A stretch of 64,000 bases of DNA, taken from CAZVVT01 sp964630595 (GTDB lineage Bacteria > Chlamydiota > Chlamydiia > Chlamydiales > VFKH01). Below the pieces are notes generated by a model. It saw only the letters and a list, made by a program, of their open reading frames with translations. It was not told the origin of the DNA and ran no database searches. A program made the position numbers and the translations under genes. This document shows, one piece after another, positions 43,801 through 50,561 of this stretch (positions within the stretch are counted from its first letter, which is position 1; every line of letters begins with the position of its first letter). The stretch is from contig CAZVVT010000002.1 of the NCBI GenBank assembly GCA_964630595.1, positions 186,001 through 250,000 on the forward strand, in the 5' to 3' direction.

Positions 43801-44053
43801 CACTAGGACCTACAATGGATAGCGTCTTCGCCGTGATATCGGGAGGGTTAATCAAAGGTAAGTAGGACGCAAGCGTGATGGTGCCCAGACCCGAATTGAT
43901 CGAAATCGTATTGGTCGTATCGCCATTCGTGTTCGCTGTGGTAATCGCCGTGCGCAAAGAGCCCGCCCCACTATCGGCATTTGTGGAGACCGTAATCGTT
44001 GCGGGAAAAAGCGGGAGGGAACTACAGGCAATCCACAGACACACTCTTTTCAT
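40838..44053 (-). CDS. Glycine-rich autotransporter (Pmp-like architecture)
   Basis: About 1071 residues from the ATG at 44053 (MKRVCLWIACSSLPLFPA, a signal peptide). After a parallel-beta-helix start (SGAGSLRTAITTANTNGDT, FENITVQNATATGG), residues ~115-480 are extremely Gly-rich, with runs of GGGGG and GGAGG. Then come autotransporter-associated beta-strand repeats (GTGTLNLTGS, VNGTMAPGNSIDTMVIVGDY, TSGSTLAIELN) and a C-terminal barrel (about 270 residues, RDTVWVDGFGGRMHN to CKFAF ending in Phe). This is a type V-secreted surface protein; the class resembles chlamydial Pmps but lacks their GGAI/FxxN repeats. Probable adhesin. Confidence 0.88.
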   Translation of the reverse strand: MKRVCLWIACSSLPLFPATITVSTNADSGAGSLRTAITTANTNGDTTNTISINSGLGTITLASYLPLINPPDITAKTLSIVGPSGGQVISGASAYRGFFVTAGTVSFENITVQNATATGGAGGGASDCAAGGGGGAGLGAGLLVHSGTVTATNCSFSSCASVGGAGGAGVAVAAVGGGGGGGGLHGAGGRADSQSTVNQSYQGGGGGGFYGAGGHAQLAATARGGSPGGGGFGGRGGNNGSADTGGCGGGGLVGRGGDAGASGGGTGGGGTVNNGTNGPAAGDDGTAGGTVGGGGGGGGFQAFGGAGGGGGATAGSNGGAAEGGAGGSGGTGGGGGGAGGGYDAGSSPGGAGGTYGGGGGAGADVAEAATDQNAGDGGWGGGGGGANNIGGDGGFYGGGGGGGIGTEGGGTSLFAGGGGGCGSGPGGAGGYGGGGGAGTTGGTSTFGGGSGGTTSSSSTGGGGAALGGGIFIRSGTLAITDSSFSSNTTTGGTGANSGAALGNDLFIESGATTTVSVGSGNSQSMSIGSDNTGGVLVKTGTGTLNLTGSIVSPRALDTMTVSTGTLAVNGAIRTTGGTTVASGATIKGVGPLTSLVTVNGTMAPGNSIDTMVIVGDYEQTSGSTLAIELNTTTSDKVAVTGNVTINSNATLSVIVTPGSYASTQTYTIITNTGTHTGEFGTVTIDLANYAAIVDYSNANRIDLILSLVLSTRTIYGHNPPIVARTLEEISATGDLANIITILWNISGAWPFTDALNQLQPANLNGATLSQQANTTQAVQLLMHRLQDLYRPCCVRETRDTVWVDGFGGRMHNSGIPLFNGVVAKTYGFMGGADVKTTAHHIVGLLGGYSSSSLQWENNADSGRLNTGYYGAYGGYFIPHFDANFALIGSISSIEATRHISFSSIQRNATSNHAAYGMDGHFDAGFPIGPCQEVRPYGSLDVNYIYEAGFTERGADSLNLEVEGRSSVVCRAQFGINYFDCFSLPAMTVAPEIFVGYAREQRYCGNNITATFVNTSIPMHLITDNPNRNLFSILLGAKCYDRNRFSASLFYEGDFGGRYSNQTGTLECKFAF

Positions 44054-44154
44054 ATAGGGAAAGATAGAGCACTCTCCATCTTCCACGCAACCCGAACTCT
44101 TTGATGCGCTGAAAAGATGCTGCTGCTAGGAGGCAAGGTTCCAGCCGCCTTACA

Positions 44155-44341
44155 GCGCGCATCGTTGAAGCTGCTCAACACTCCTCGGAGCTCATGATGG
44201 ACCCCAGCCTTAGCGTTTCTGTGGTTCCCGATAGTTATTTTGATGGGGATAAGCTTGTTTTTGGCAAAAGTACATCCCCCCCACACACAAAAACCCAAAA
44301 AACAAACCATTGTTGCTACCATTCACGGAAACAAGTCGTGA
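44155..44341 (+). pseudogene. Fused remnant of oxidoreductase and glycosyltransferase-like 3' ends
   Basis: Reads ARIVEAAQHSSELMMDPSL: the end of the oxidoreductase joined in frame to the C-terminal piece of the glycosyltransferase-like genes (ELMVDPGL...), continuing SVVPDSYFDGDKLV. An extra T in the run at 44258-44262 shifts the frame; after correction it continues LAKVHPPHTQKPKKQTIVAT to a stop at 44339-44341, matching copy 2. It is a third, decayed copy of the duplicated unit. The neighbouring 44054-44154 holds nothing I can assign. Confidence 0.85.
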
Positions 44342-44359
44342 GATGGTTCCCCTTTTGAA

Positions 44360-45211
44360 TTAACGGTATTTTGCGTCCAGCGCCTTTACCGGATCCATTG
44401 TTGTAAATCTCTCTAGGCGATCAACGACTCGGTCAATGTTGTACAGAGCCGTTTCAATAGGAGAAAGATGCGATAGAATATTCTTGAGCGTCTCTTTATC
44501 CAAAACCTTGTCACCAGGCTCTGCTGGCACATAGGCAAGATGCCAGAGTGTAACACTTCCGCTCGGAGCGGGAACGATTTTTCCCTGCATAACAATTTTA
44601 CAGCCAACGGGCGGAACAGGGGCAATGAAACGCTGCACGTTCGCCAGTCGCATGTCTGAACGCCACTCAACCTCTTTGCTTGCCAAACCATCCATCTGCG
44701 CTAGCAACACTTTATCGCGCTCCGAATCCAAACCCAACTTCTCCGCAAGGACACCTGCAACGCTCCTGGAAAGCACCTTATCCCCAGGCAAAGCATCCAC
44801 ATAAAAAATCCCAAAACTGCCACCAGGAGAAATTTTATAGACAATTTTTTGGCAAAACGGAGGCTGTATAGCCAATAGACGATGAAGCCCCTCCCTAGTT
44901 AAAGGGGGAACCGTACTTGGTTTCGCGGCACCCCTCTCACCACTCACTGCCCGACTATTCAAAGCGCTCAGATGGACCGAAGCCCTTTTTTCTTGATCCG
45001 GAGCCCACGTTCCCGGCTGCTGACTCAAAATACCATGAGCAATGGCGTCTATCGCGGCTTCATCGCAAGGACCCTCTCCCTTTTTTGCTTTCTGATGCTC
45101 CCATTTTTGGGTTTTTTCATTGAAGACAAGCTTTTTCCCATCGGGAACTTCTAAAAGCGGAAGAATTCTCTCCGGAAGAAACGGGGATCCACTACTCGCA
45201 GCTGCAGCCAT
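44360..45211 (-). CDS. Hypothetical protein with three internal repeats
   Basis: 283 residues, AAGGAG ribosome site at good spacing. Three related units begin RILPLLEVPDGKKLV (residue ~15), RLLAIQPPFCQKIVYK (~111) and RFIAPVPPVGCKIVMQ (~194); units two and three share a later GDKVL. The links between are charged or disordered. No family recognised and no signal or membrane segment. Located directly upstream, divergently, of the second translocator gene, so a role in type III secretion is possible. Confidence 0.65.
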   Translation of the reverse strand: MAAAASSGSPFLPERILPLLEVPDGKKLVFNEKTQKWEHQKAKKGEGPCDEAAIDAIAHGILSQQPGTWAPDQEKRASVHLSALNSRAVSGERGAAKPSTVPPLTREGLHRLLAIQPPFCQKIVYKISPGGSFGIFYVDALPGDKVLSRSVAGVLAEKLGLDSERDKVLLAQMDGLASKEVEWRSDMRLANVQRFIAPVPPVGCKIVMQGKIVPAPSGSVTLWHLAYVPAEPGDKVLDKETLKNILSHLSPIETALYNIDRVVDRLERFTTMDPVKALDAKYR

Positions 45212-45315
45212 ACATCACTCCTTTTTTCATTTTCTAAACCTGTACCGACTACAGATGCAAGTGACGTTTTTAGTGGGGGGAAAACGGCAAAGTCGTTAAT
45301 GTCCTGATAGGGAGT

Positions 45316-45345
45316 GATGGTAATGCACATAATGCATTAACCATC
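45316..45345. promoter_or_regulatory. Perfect palindrome just before translocator start codon
   Basis: TAATGCA (45321-45327), CATAA spacer, TGCATTA (45333-45339); extending outward GATGG (45316) pairs with CCATC (45341-45345) past one unpaired A. The 12-bp stem ends 8 bases before the ATG at 45354, where a ribosome site would be expected but none is seen. It could be a repressor operator or an RNA hairpin controlling translation. Confidence 0.6.
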
Positions 45346-45353
45346 AATGTGTT

Positions 45354-46619
45354 ATGTCTGGATCGGAGAATATAGAATCAGAGCGGATTCGATCAGAGCT
45401 GGAAGATGCAGCATTAGTGTCCGCTTCACAAGCAGCAGCTTTAGATGCGCAGGCGCATAGTCAGGCGCTGCGGCGATTTGTTAAAGACATGATCGAAAAG
45501 GCGGAGGAAAATCCAATGCCGCCTACGACCAACGCTCCTCTCTCTTATTTAGCGCGGCTGCCCGAACAAGAGCCCCTCTCCTCACCTGCCGTGATCAGTA
45601 CTGTAAATAGTGACGTGAAGAGTTGGCTGCTGAATAATCCTACGATAAAGAATCGCTTTCCCGCGGTCGAAGCAGCCTCCGCCAGCTATCCCCACGGCTT
45701 TGCCACCAATGGTGGTGTGATGTTGGTCACTCTTTTAATGTCGGAGATTTCCGAAAAAGAGGCGCGCTCTTCCACCTCTTTAACTGTGCAATCTGTAACA
45801 GAATCCGCCGTTGTAAAGGAGACGGCCATGGCCTCTGTCAACGCCGATGTTACTACAGGCATTGCCAATGCAAATGCTCTGCAAAAGCAGGGCCAAGCCG
45901 CTATGGTGAACGCCGGCGTCTCCTTTGCCATGGCCGCTATTTCCGCGCTCATGCTGGGCGCCAGCAGCGCTCTTTCTGTCTACGGAACGATTGCCAAGGC
46001 CTTGAACACCGCAGCAACGGAAGAGGCGACTATAGGCGTCTCTGCTGCAAGAGAGGCGGGAGATGAGCCGGCCCCTTTGCGTCCCAATGTGGCAGGAGAG
46101 TCCGAGAGCGCCCTATCCGGCGAAGGAGGAGAGGCGGAGCAGGGGCTCGACAGTCAAATTGACGTGACTCCTGAGAGCGCGTCACGTGCAGGGCTGCGAG
46201 GGGCACGGGAAGCAGCGGAAGAAGCCGTTCCTCCTCCAGCTGAACCGCCAGCCGCCGGTGCACCACCGGAACCGGCAGCTGCTCCAGCAGGCCCCAGAGC
46301 AGATGACCTGCCCGCAGCGGGCAAGGCCGAGAAATGGCTGAAGGCCGGGAAACTGCTCTCTAAAGTGGGAACGGTCGTCTCCGGCATCGGAAGCGGGGCG
46401 GGCTCTCTTGCCGCCGCCGCACTCACCAAGGAAGAGTCTGCATTCCAAACGCAGAGCGCAGTAGCGCAGTATGGCTCCAGCTACCTGAACGCCCAGTCGC
46501 AGCTGTTCAGCTACTTTATGAACGCCACTACGCAAGTAGCGCAATCCTCTCTGACCAACGCTAGCGCCAGCGCCTCCGCTGTGGGCACCGTCAACGCTTC
46601 GATGGTGGTACGCGGTTAA
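45354..46619 (+). CDS. Second CopB-like T3SS translocator, beside the T3SS core operon
   Basis: 421 residues, no signal peptide. Paralogue of 32173-33384: RRFVKDMIEKAEENP versus QYIEDLVEKAP, PPTTNAPLSYLARLP versus PPSTNAAPLPFLSTLP, a first hydrophobic segment GGVMLVTLLMSEIS, a second VSFAMAAISALMLGASSA (~180), an Ala/Pro/Glu-rich middle (residues ~220-320, many PAPA-like tracts) and a C-terminus FSYFMNATTQVAQSSLTNAS. Pore-forming translocator in the host membrane is the likely role. Follows a palindrome and lies 64 bases before the chaperone that starts the core operon. Confidence 0.8.
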   Translation: MSGSENIESERIRSELEDAALVSASQAAALDAQAHSQALRRFVKDMIEKAEENPMPPTTNAPLSYLARLPEQEPLSSPAVISTVNSDVKSWLLNNPTIKNRFPAVEAASASYPHGFATNGGVMLVTLLMSEISEKEARSSTSLTVQSVTESAVVKETAMASVNADVTTGIANANALQKQGQAAMVNAGVSFAMAAISALMLGASSALSVYGTIAKALNTAATEEATIGVSAAREAGDEPAPLRPNVAGESESALSGEGGEAEQGLDSQIDVTPESASRAGLRGAREAAEEAVPPPAEPPAAGAPPEPAAAPAGPRADDLPAAGKAEKWLKAGKLLSKVGTVVSGIGSGAGSLAAAALTKEESAFQTQSAVAQYGSSYLNAQSQLFSYFMNATTQVAQSSLTNASASASAVGTVNASMVVRG

Positions 46620-46683
46620 TCTTTAGTTCTCTGACGGAACGTGTTTATCACTACCAAAAATAAAGCTCCAGAGATATGTTGGG

Positions 46684-47145
46684 ATGATGCCCGCGCTTGA
46701 CGCCCAACTGGAAGAACACATCACCCGGCTCAGCAGCGAACTGCCCCTGCCCCCACAGATGCGCAGCAAAGACCGCGGGGCATATACTCTGCGTTTTAGC
46801 GGCACCCTTCAAGTAGAACTCACCATAGAAGATAACATGGTGCGTTACCGAGGCCTTTTAGGCTCCCTTCCCGCCTCTCAACTCGAAAGCTTTTTAGTGT
46901 ATGTGTCCTTTGCCAATTTGTTCGGCGAGGGAACAGGCAATAGTGTGATCTCTTTAGACAACGCAGGGAAATTGCTCTACTTAAGCCGCTACCTCTCCTC
47001 TCCCCTTTCCTATACGCGCTTCCAGGATGAGCTGGAATCATTTGTAAACTTCCTGGAGATCTGGCAGAAGAAGTGTACTGACGCCTCCAGTGTGGAGGTT
47101 CAGTATACAAACGGGATCCTTCAACCCCCTGGCGCATCACCATGA
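46684..47145 (+). CDS. Class I T3SS chaperone-like protein upstream of sctD
   Basis: 153 residues; the ATG at 46684 or 46687. Small, acidic, with the alternating strand/helix pattern of CesT/SycE chaperones (DAQLEEHITRLSSEL, YTLRFSGTLQVELTIEDN, LGSLPASQLESFLVYVSFA). Its place immediately ahead of sctD, overlapping it by 4 bases, matches Chlamydia CT663, described as a SycE-like chaperone. Client unknown. Confidence 0.8.
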   Translation: MMPALDAQLEEHITRLSSELPLPPQMRSKDRGAYTLRFSGTLQVELTIEDNMVRYRGLLGSLPASQLESFLVYVSFANLFGEGTGNSVISLDNAGKLLYLSRYLSSPLSYTRFQDELESFVNFLEIWQKKCTDASSVEVQYTNGILQPPGASP

Positions 47146-48875
47146 CGGCAAAGCTGGTTGCTCAAGAAGGCCTTTTAAAAGGCCAAGCGATGGCTCTCGA
47201 TCCAGGCCCTGATCAGTCAGTGCGTGAATGGCATGTCGGACGCGATCCCGATATGGCCGGTGTCGTTTTACAAGACCCCGCTGTCTCCCGCCAGCACGTC
47301 CTGATCCGCAAAGCAGTAGATGGCTACACCATCGAAAATCTCTCTGCGACCAACCCCGTATTAGTGAATGGCAAAGCCATCACAGGAACCACCGCCCTTC
47401 CCGAAAAAGCCCTGGTCAAAATCGGCTCCTCCACCTTCCTCTTTACAGAAGAGGAGTTGCCCGCGCTGACGATCAGCGAAGAAAGCCCTGTGCATGATGG
47501 CGGTCCTTATAACACTATTTTTGAAGCCGCCTCGGAGATCCAAAACCCCACTGTCGACCTCTCTCTTCGTCAGCGCTGGTTGATCAAAGTCATCGGTGGC
47601 CCGCAATCCGGCGCGGAGTTTTCCATGGAGCGCGGCAAGAGCTATGTCATCGGCAGCGACCCCACTCTCTGCGACGTCATCTTCTATGACTTGAGCGTCT
47701 CGCGCAAACATGCCAAGATCACCGTGCAAGACAGCGACGTCTGCCTCATTGAGGACTTAAGCAGTCGCAATGGTGTCTACGTGGACGGCGTCAAAATTGA
47801 CAAGCCGACCGAGCTGACCGGCAACGAAGTCGTTGCTCTGGGCACCACCTCTTTCGTCGTCATTGACCGCGAAAAAAGCTCTGAAACCATTCTCGCCCTC
47901 TCTCCCGAAGACAAGAAGGAGCAGGCCGCTGCTGCGCCGCCAGAAGAACCTCAGTGGAAAAAAGCTCTTGGTTCCCGCGAAATTCAAATCACCCTCTTCG
48001 TCATGGCTTTGGTGGCCCTCTTTGCCGTCTTTGGCATCAGCAGCCTCTTTCAATCTGAACCTGCCACAGAGGTGACGCCGCGCGATTACAACAGCGAAAT
48101 CGCTGAAGTAATGAAAGGGTATCCCGACATCTCTTGGTCCTATAATAGCGCCACTTCCAAACTCTTCCTCGCCGGCCACGTACTCACAGCGGTAGACAAA
48201 ACAAAGCTGGAGTTTGCCCTCAAGAATCTGCACTTCATCTCCGATGCAGATGACGCCAACGTGATCGTCGATCAAAATATTTGGAGCCAGATCAACACAC
48301 TCATCGCACAGAACCCAGAATGGGTGGGCATCTCCATGTATGCCGATCAACCTGGCCACTTCATTCTCACAGGCTACCTCAATACAAGAGAGCAGGCCGC
48401 AGGCTTGAGTGATTGGATCAACCAAAACTTCTCCTACCTCGACCGATTGGAAAACCGCGTCGTGGTAGAGCAAGACTTGCAGGTGCAAATCGTCAACCTT
48501 CTGCTATCGAAGGGCTTTAACGGCGTCACGATTGAATTGGGCAATGGCGAATTGACCATCACCGGTTTTATTTCGCAGGACCGCGCACATGCTTTCCAGG
48601 AAACCTTGGAGCAGCTGCAATCAATTCCCGGCCTACGCGTGGTGAAAAACTTTGTGGCCGTACTAACGCCAGCAGAAGCCGTGGTCGACATCAGCGATCG
48701 CTATCATGTAACGGGCTTTTCAACAAAGGATGATGCCAACATTAATGTTATTATTAATGGGCAAATCCTCAGTCGTGGAGACACGATAGATGGGATGGTT
48801 ATTACCTCCATTCAGCCGCGTACCGTCTTCCTGGAAAAAAATGGACTTAAATTCAAAATCGAATACAATCCGTGA
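47142..48875 (+). CDS. sctD: T3SS inner-membrane ring protein SctD (CdsD) with two FHA domains
   Basis: 577 residues. First FHA domain ~25-100 (WHVGRDPDMAGVVLQDP, SRQHVLIRK), second ~165-235 (YVIGSDPTLCDVIFYDLSVS, SRKHAKITVQ, SSRNGVYVDG); the second retains the Arg-Ser-Asn-type phosphothreonine site (S-R-K-H, R-N-G). A single membrane helix lies at ~287-306 (ITLFVMALVALFAVFGISSL), and the periplasmic part has ring-building BON-like modules (NAVVEQDLQVQ..., VTIELGNGELTITGF). Doubled FHA plus this order is the chlamydial CdsD form; the FHA domains may be read by the kinase later in this operon. Confidence 0.93.
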   Translation: MTAKLVAQEGLLKGQAMALDPGPDQSVREWHVGRDPDMAGVVLQDPAVSRQHVLIRKAVDGYTIENLSATNPVLVNGKAITGTTALPEKALVKIGSSTFLFTEEELPALTISEESPVHDGGPYNTIFEAASEIQNPTVDLSLRQRWLIKVIGGPQSGAEFSMERGKSYVIGSDPTLCDVIFYDLSVSRKHAKITVQDSDVCLIEDLSSRNGVYVDGVKIDKPTELTGNEVVALGTTSFVVIDREKSSETILALSPEDKKEQAAAAPPEEPQWKKALGSREIQITLFVMALVALFAVFGISSLFQSEPATEVTPRDYNSEIAEVMKGYPDISWSYNSATSKLFLAGHVLTAVDKTKLEFALKNLHFISDADDANVIVDQNIWSQINTLIAQNPEWVGISMYADQPGHFILTGYLNTREQAAGLSDWINQNFSYLDRLENRVVVEQDLQVQIVNLLLSKGFNGVTIELGNGELTITGFISQDRAHAFQETLEQLQSIPGLRVVKNFVAVLTPAEAVVDISDRYHVTGFSTKDDANINVIINGQILSRGDTIDGMVITSIQPRTVFLEKNGLKFKIEYNP

Positions 48876-48891
48876 GACGAAGGGCAATGTT

Positions 48892-49125
48892 ATGTACGGA
48901 CTAGAAAAAGATCAAAAGACTGGTGTGTTCGACCTCGAGCGCGACTTATCCGGTGCCGACAAAGTCAAGAAAGCAGCGGAGATCAAGAAGATGATTGCTG
49001 CTCGTCAAGATGAATTGAAAAAATCTCTCCGCGAAGGGGAAGACAAAGAGACTTTTGCCGTAGCAGAGGCTCTGCTCAACGGATACAATTCGTTGAGCCA
49101 AGTTGTGGAAAGGATTACACGGTAG
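48892..49125 (+). CDS. cdsE: Needle-chaperone-like small protein (CdsE position)
   Basis: 77 residues from ATG 48892, with a GGGCAATG upstream. Contains LERDLSGADKVKKAAEIKKM and a terminal helix (ALLNGYNSLSQVVERI). In Chlamydia the gene in this position (CT665, CdsE) pairs with CdsG to chaperone the needle subunit. Six bases before sctF. The function here rests on synteny and size. Confidence 0.8.
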   Translation: MYGLEKDQKTGVFDLERDLSGADKVKKAAEIKKMIAARQDELKKSLREGEDKETFAVAEALLNGYNSLSQVVERITR

Positions 49126-49131
49126 GTAAAC

Positions 49132-49395
49132 ATGGGCGCGCCTGGAGCACCTTCACAGAACGTCAATTGGAATGCTCTCATTGGCCTCTACTCGACCATG
49201 TCGAGTTCTGTCGCCACTCAATCCGCATCACTTGGAAGCTCCTCGAACATCTCTACCGGTGTTTCCATGTCTGCTCTATTCAGCTTGCAGCTCGCCATGA
49301 ACAACCTCTCCATGTTCGGTCAAACACTGACCAACGTGATTCAGGGTGTGCAGGAAGTTGCCATGGGAATCGCCCGTAACGCTAAAGGTTCATAA
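49132..49395 (+). CDS. sctF: T3SS needle subunit SctF (CdsF)
   Basis: 87 residues, start ATG at 49132 after GGTAAAC. No signal; Ser/Asn-rich N-terminal half (SSVATQSASLGSSSNIST) and a hydrophobic amphipathic C-terminal helix (FSLQLAMNNLSMFGQTL and NVIQGVQEVAMGIAR) as expected for a self-assembling needle hairpin. Position between cdsE and cdsG equals Chlamydia CT666. Confidence 0.9.
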   Translation: MGAPGAPSQNVNWNALIGLYSTMSSSVATQSASLGSSSNISTGVSMSALFSLQLAMNNLSMFGQTLTNVIQGVQEVAMGIARNAKGS

Positions 49396-49407
49396 AAGGA
49401 GTCTTCG

Positions 49408-49887
49408 ATGTCAGCCATACCTATGCATAAAGAAGATTTCGGCCTCCTCATCGAAGGTGGGTTCGTTGCCGTAAAGCAGGGCAATCGCAATGCAGCACGT
49501 CGTCTTTTTGAAGCAGCCCACCGCCTTCGCCCCGAACATAGCGCTCCAAAATTGGGGTTTGGCTATATCGCTTTGAATGAACTCAACTTGCCCTTGGCTC
49601 GCCAAACCTTTGAAGCGATCTTAAATGAAGAGCCCAATAACGCCATGGCCAAAGTTCTTCTCGGTTTCTCCTTCATGATGGACCGTTTTATGGTCGTCGC
49701 CGGCAAGCGCAAAGGCGCCCCCCTTCCTCCACAAGAAACCACCAATGCCTCGGTAGCAAAGGGCCACACTCTTATTGAGCAGGCACTCCAGCAAAGCCAA
49801 GACCCCGCAGTACACCGTCTAGGCAAGGCAGCAATGGAACTGGCACAAAAAGTCGGTTCCTACCTCGAAACCCCAATGAAGCACTAG
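49408..49887 (+). CDS. cdsG: TPR chaperone for needle subunit (CdsG position)
   Basis: 159 residues, GGAGTC ribosome site. TPR-like helices appear as FVAVKQGNRNAARRLFEAAH, GFGYIALNELNLPLARQTFE and NNAMAKVLLGFSFM, fitting the SctG/YscG family, which with CdsE keeps the needle protein soluble. Its TAG overlaps the GTG start of the next gene. Confidence 0.88.
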   Translation: MSAIPMHKEDFGLLIEGGFVAVKQGNRNAARRLFEAAHRLRPEHSAPKLGFGYIALNELNLPLARQTFEAILNEEPNNAMAKVLLGFSFMMDRFMVVAGKRKGAPLPPQETTNASVAKGHTLIEQALQQSQDPAVHRLGKAAMELAQKVGSYLETPMKH

Positions 49888-50552
49888 TGACTAACGACCC
49901 GAACCTCATTAATATCCCCTCTAATGCGGGCGCTGCCGGACCTCCTAGCGTAACGACAGGACCGGGCACCGGAGGGTTGCCCGTCCCTTCAGGCGAACCA
50001 CCTCCTTTTAGTCTCGCCGGTGGCACCAAGGCCGAAGCGGCCGCTCCCCAACAGCCCTCTCCCATGCAAGTAGGCACTCCTGCAGGCGGCTTTGAGCCGG
50101 GCAACGTCAATGTCCAAGCCGTTCAACAACAGCTGCAGACGGTGCAGGGCCAAGTGGGCACCAGCATCATCCAATTACAAGACCCCACTCTGCAGCAGGG
50201 AGGCGGCCTTAAGCCCTCTACTGTCAATCTCTTAACGCAGCATTTGAGCAACGTTTCCGACAACCTTTCCAGCGTCATGACGAAGCTGGGAATGCCCCCT
50301 CCTGCGCAGCCTCCCGTTCCCACCAGCAACGCCTCTGCGGTCTCTGGATTCCTCGACTATTTGACCGGCAGCCAGCAGCAGATCAGCGATCTTTCTACTC
50401 AGCTCACCAGCAAGGGGGGCAAGCTCGCGCCTGCCGATCTTCTTGCCGTGCAGCTCAAAATGTCGGGTGTCCAGCAGCAGATGGAGTTTTTCTCCGTGCT
50501 TCTTGGTAAGGCCGTTGATAATATCAAGACGGTAATGAACATCCAGAACTAG
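49887..50552 (+). CDS. T3SS-operon hypothetical protein (CT668 position)
   Basis: 221 residues with a GTG start overlapping cdsG. Pro/Gly-rich N-terminal ~70 residues, then amphipathic helices rich in Gln (VQAVQQQLQTVQGQVGTSI, LAVQLKMSGVQQQMEFFSVL, shortened). No signal peptide. In Chlamydia a gene of unknown function, CT668, lies at this spot. The C-terminal FSVLLGKAVDNIKTVMNIQN is similar in style to needle or rod (SctI-like) subunits, so an inner-rod or stalk component is possible. Confidence 0.75.
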   Translation: MTNDPNLINIPSNAGAAGPPSVTTGPGTGGLPVPSGEPPPFSLAGGTKAEAAAPQQPSPMQVGTPAGGFEPGNVNVQAVQQQLQTVQGQVGTSIIQLQDPTLQQGGGLKPSTVNLLTQHLSNVSDNLSSVMTKLGMPPPAQPPVPTSNASAVSGFLDYLTGSQQQISDLSTQLTSKGGKLAPADLLAVQLKMSGVQQQMEFFSVLLGKAVDNIKTVMNIQN

Positions 50553-50561
50553 GGGTTACCA

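Noticed and set aside
42500..43830. Long plus-strand open frames rich in Pro/His/Cys opposite the autotransporter
   Set aside because: They are mirror images of the glycine-rich codons of the minus-strand gene, with no start signal or family.
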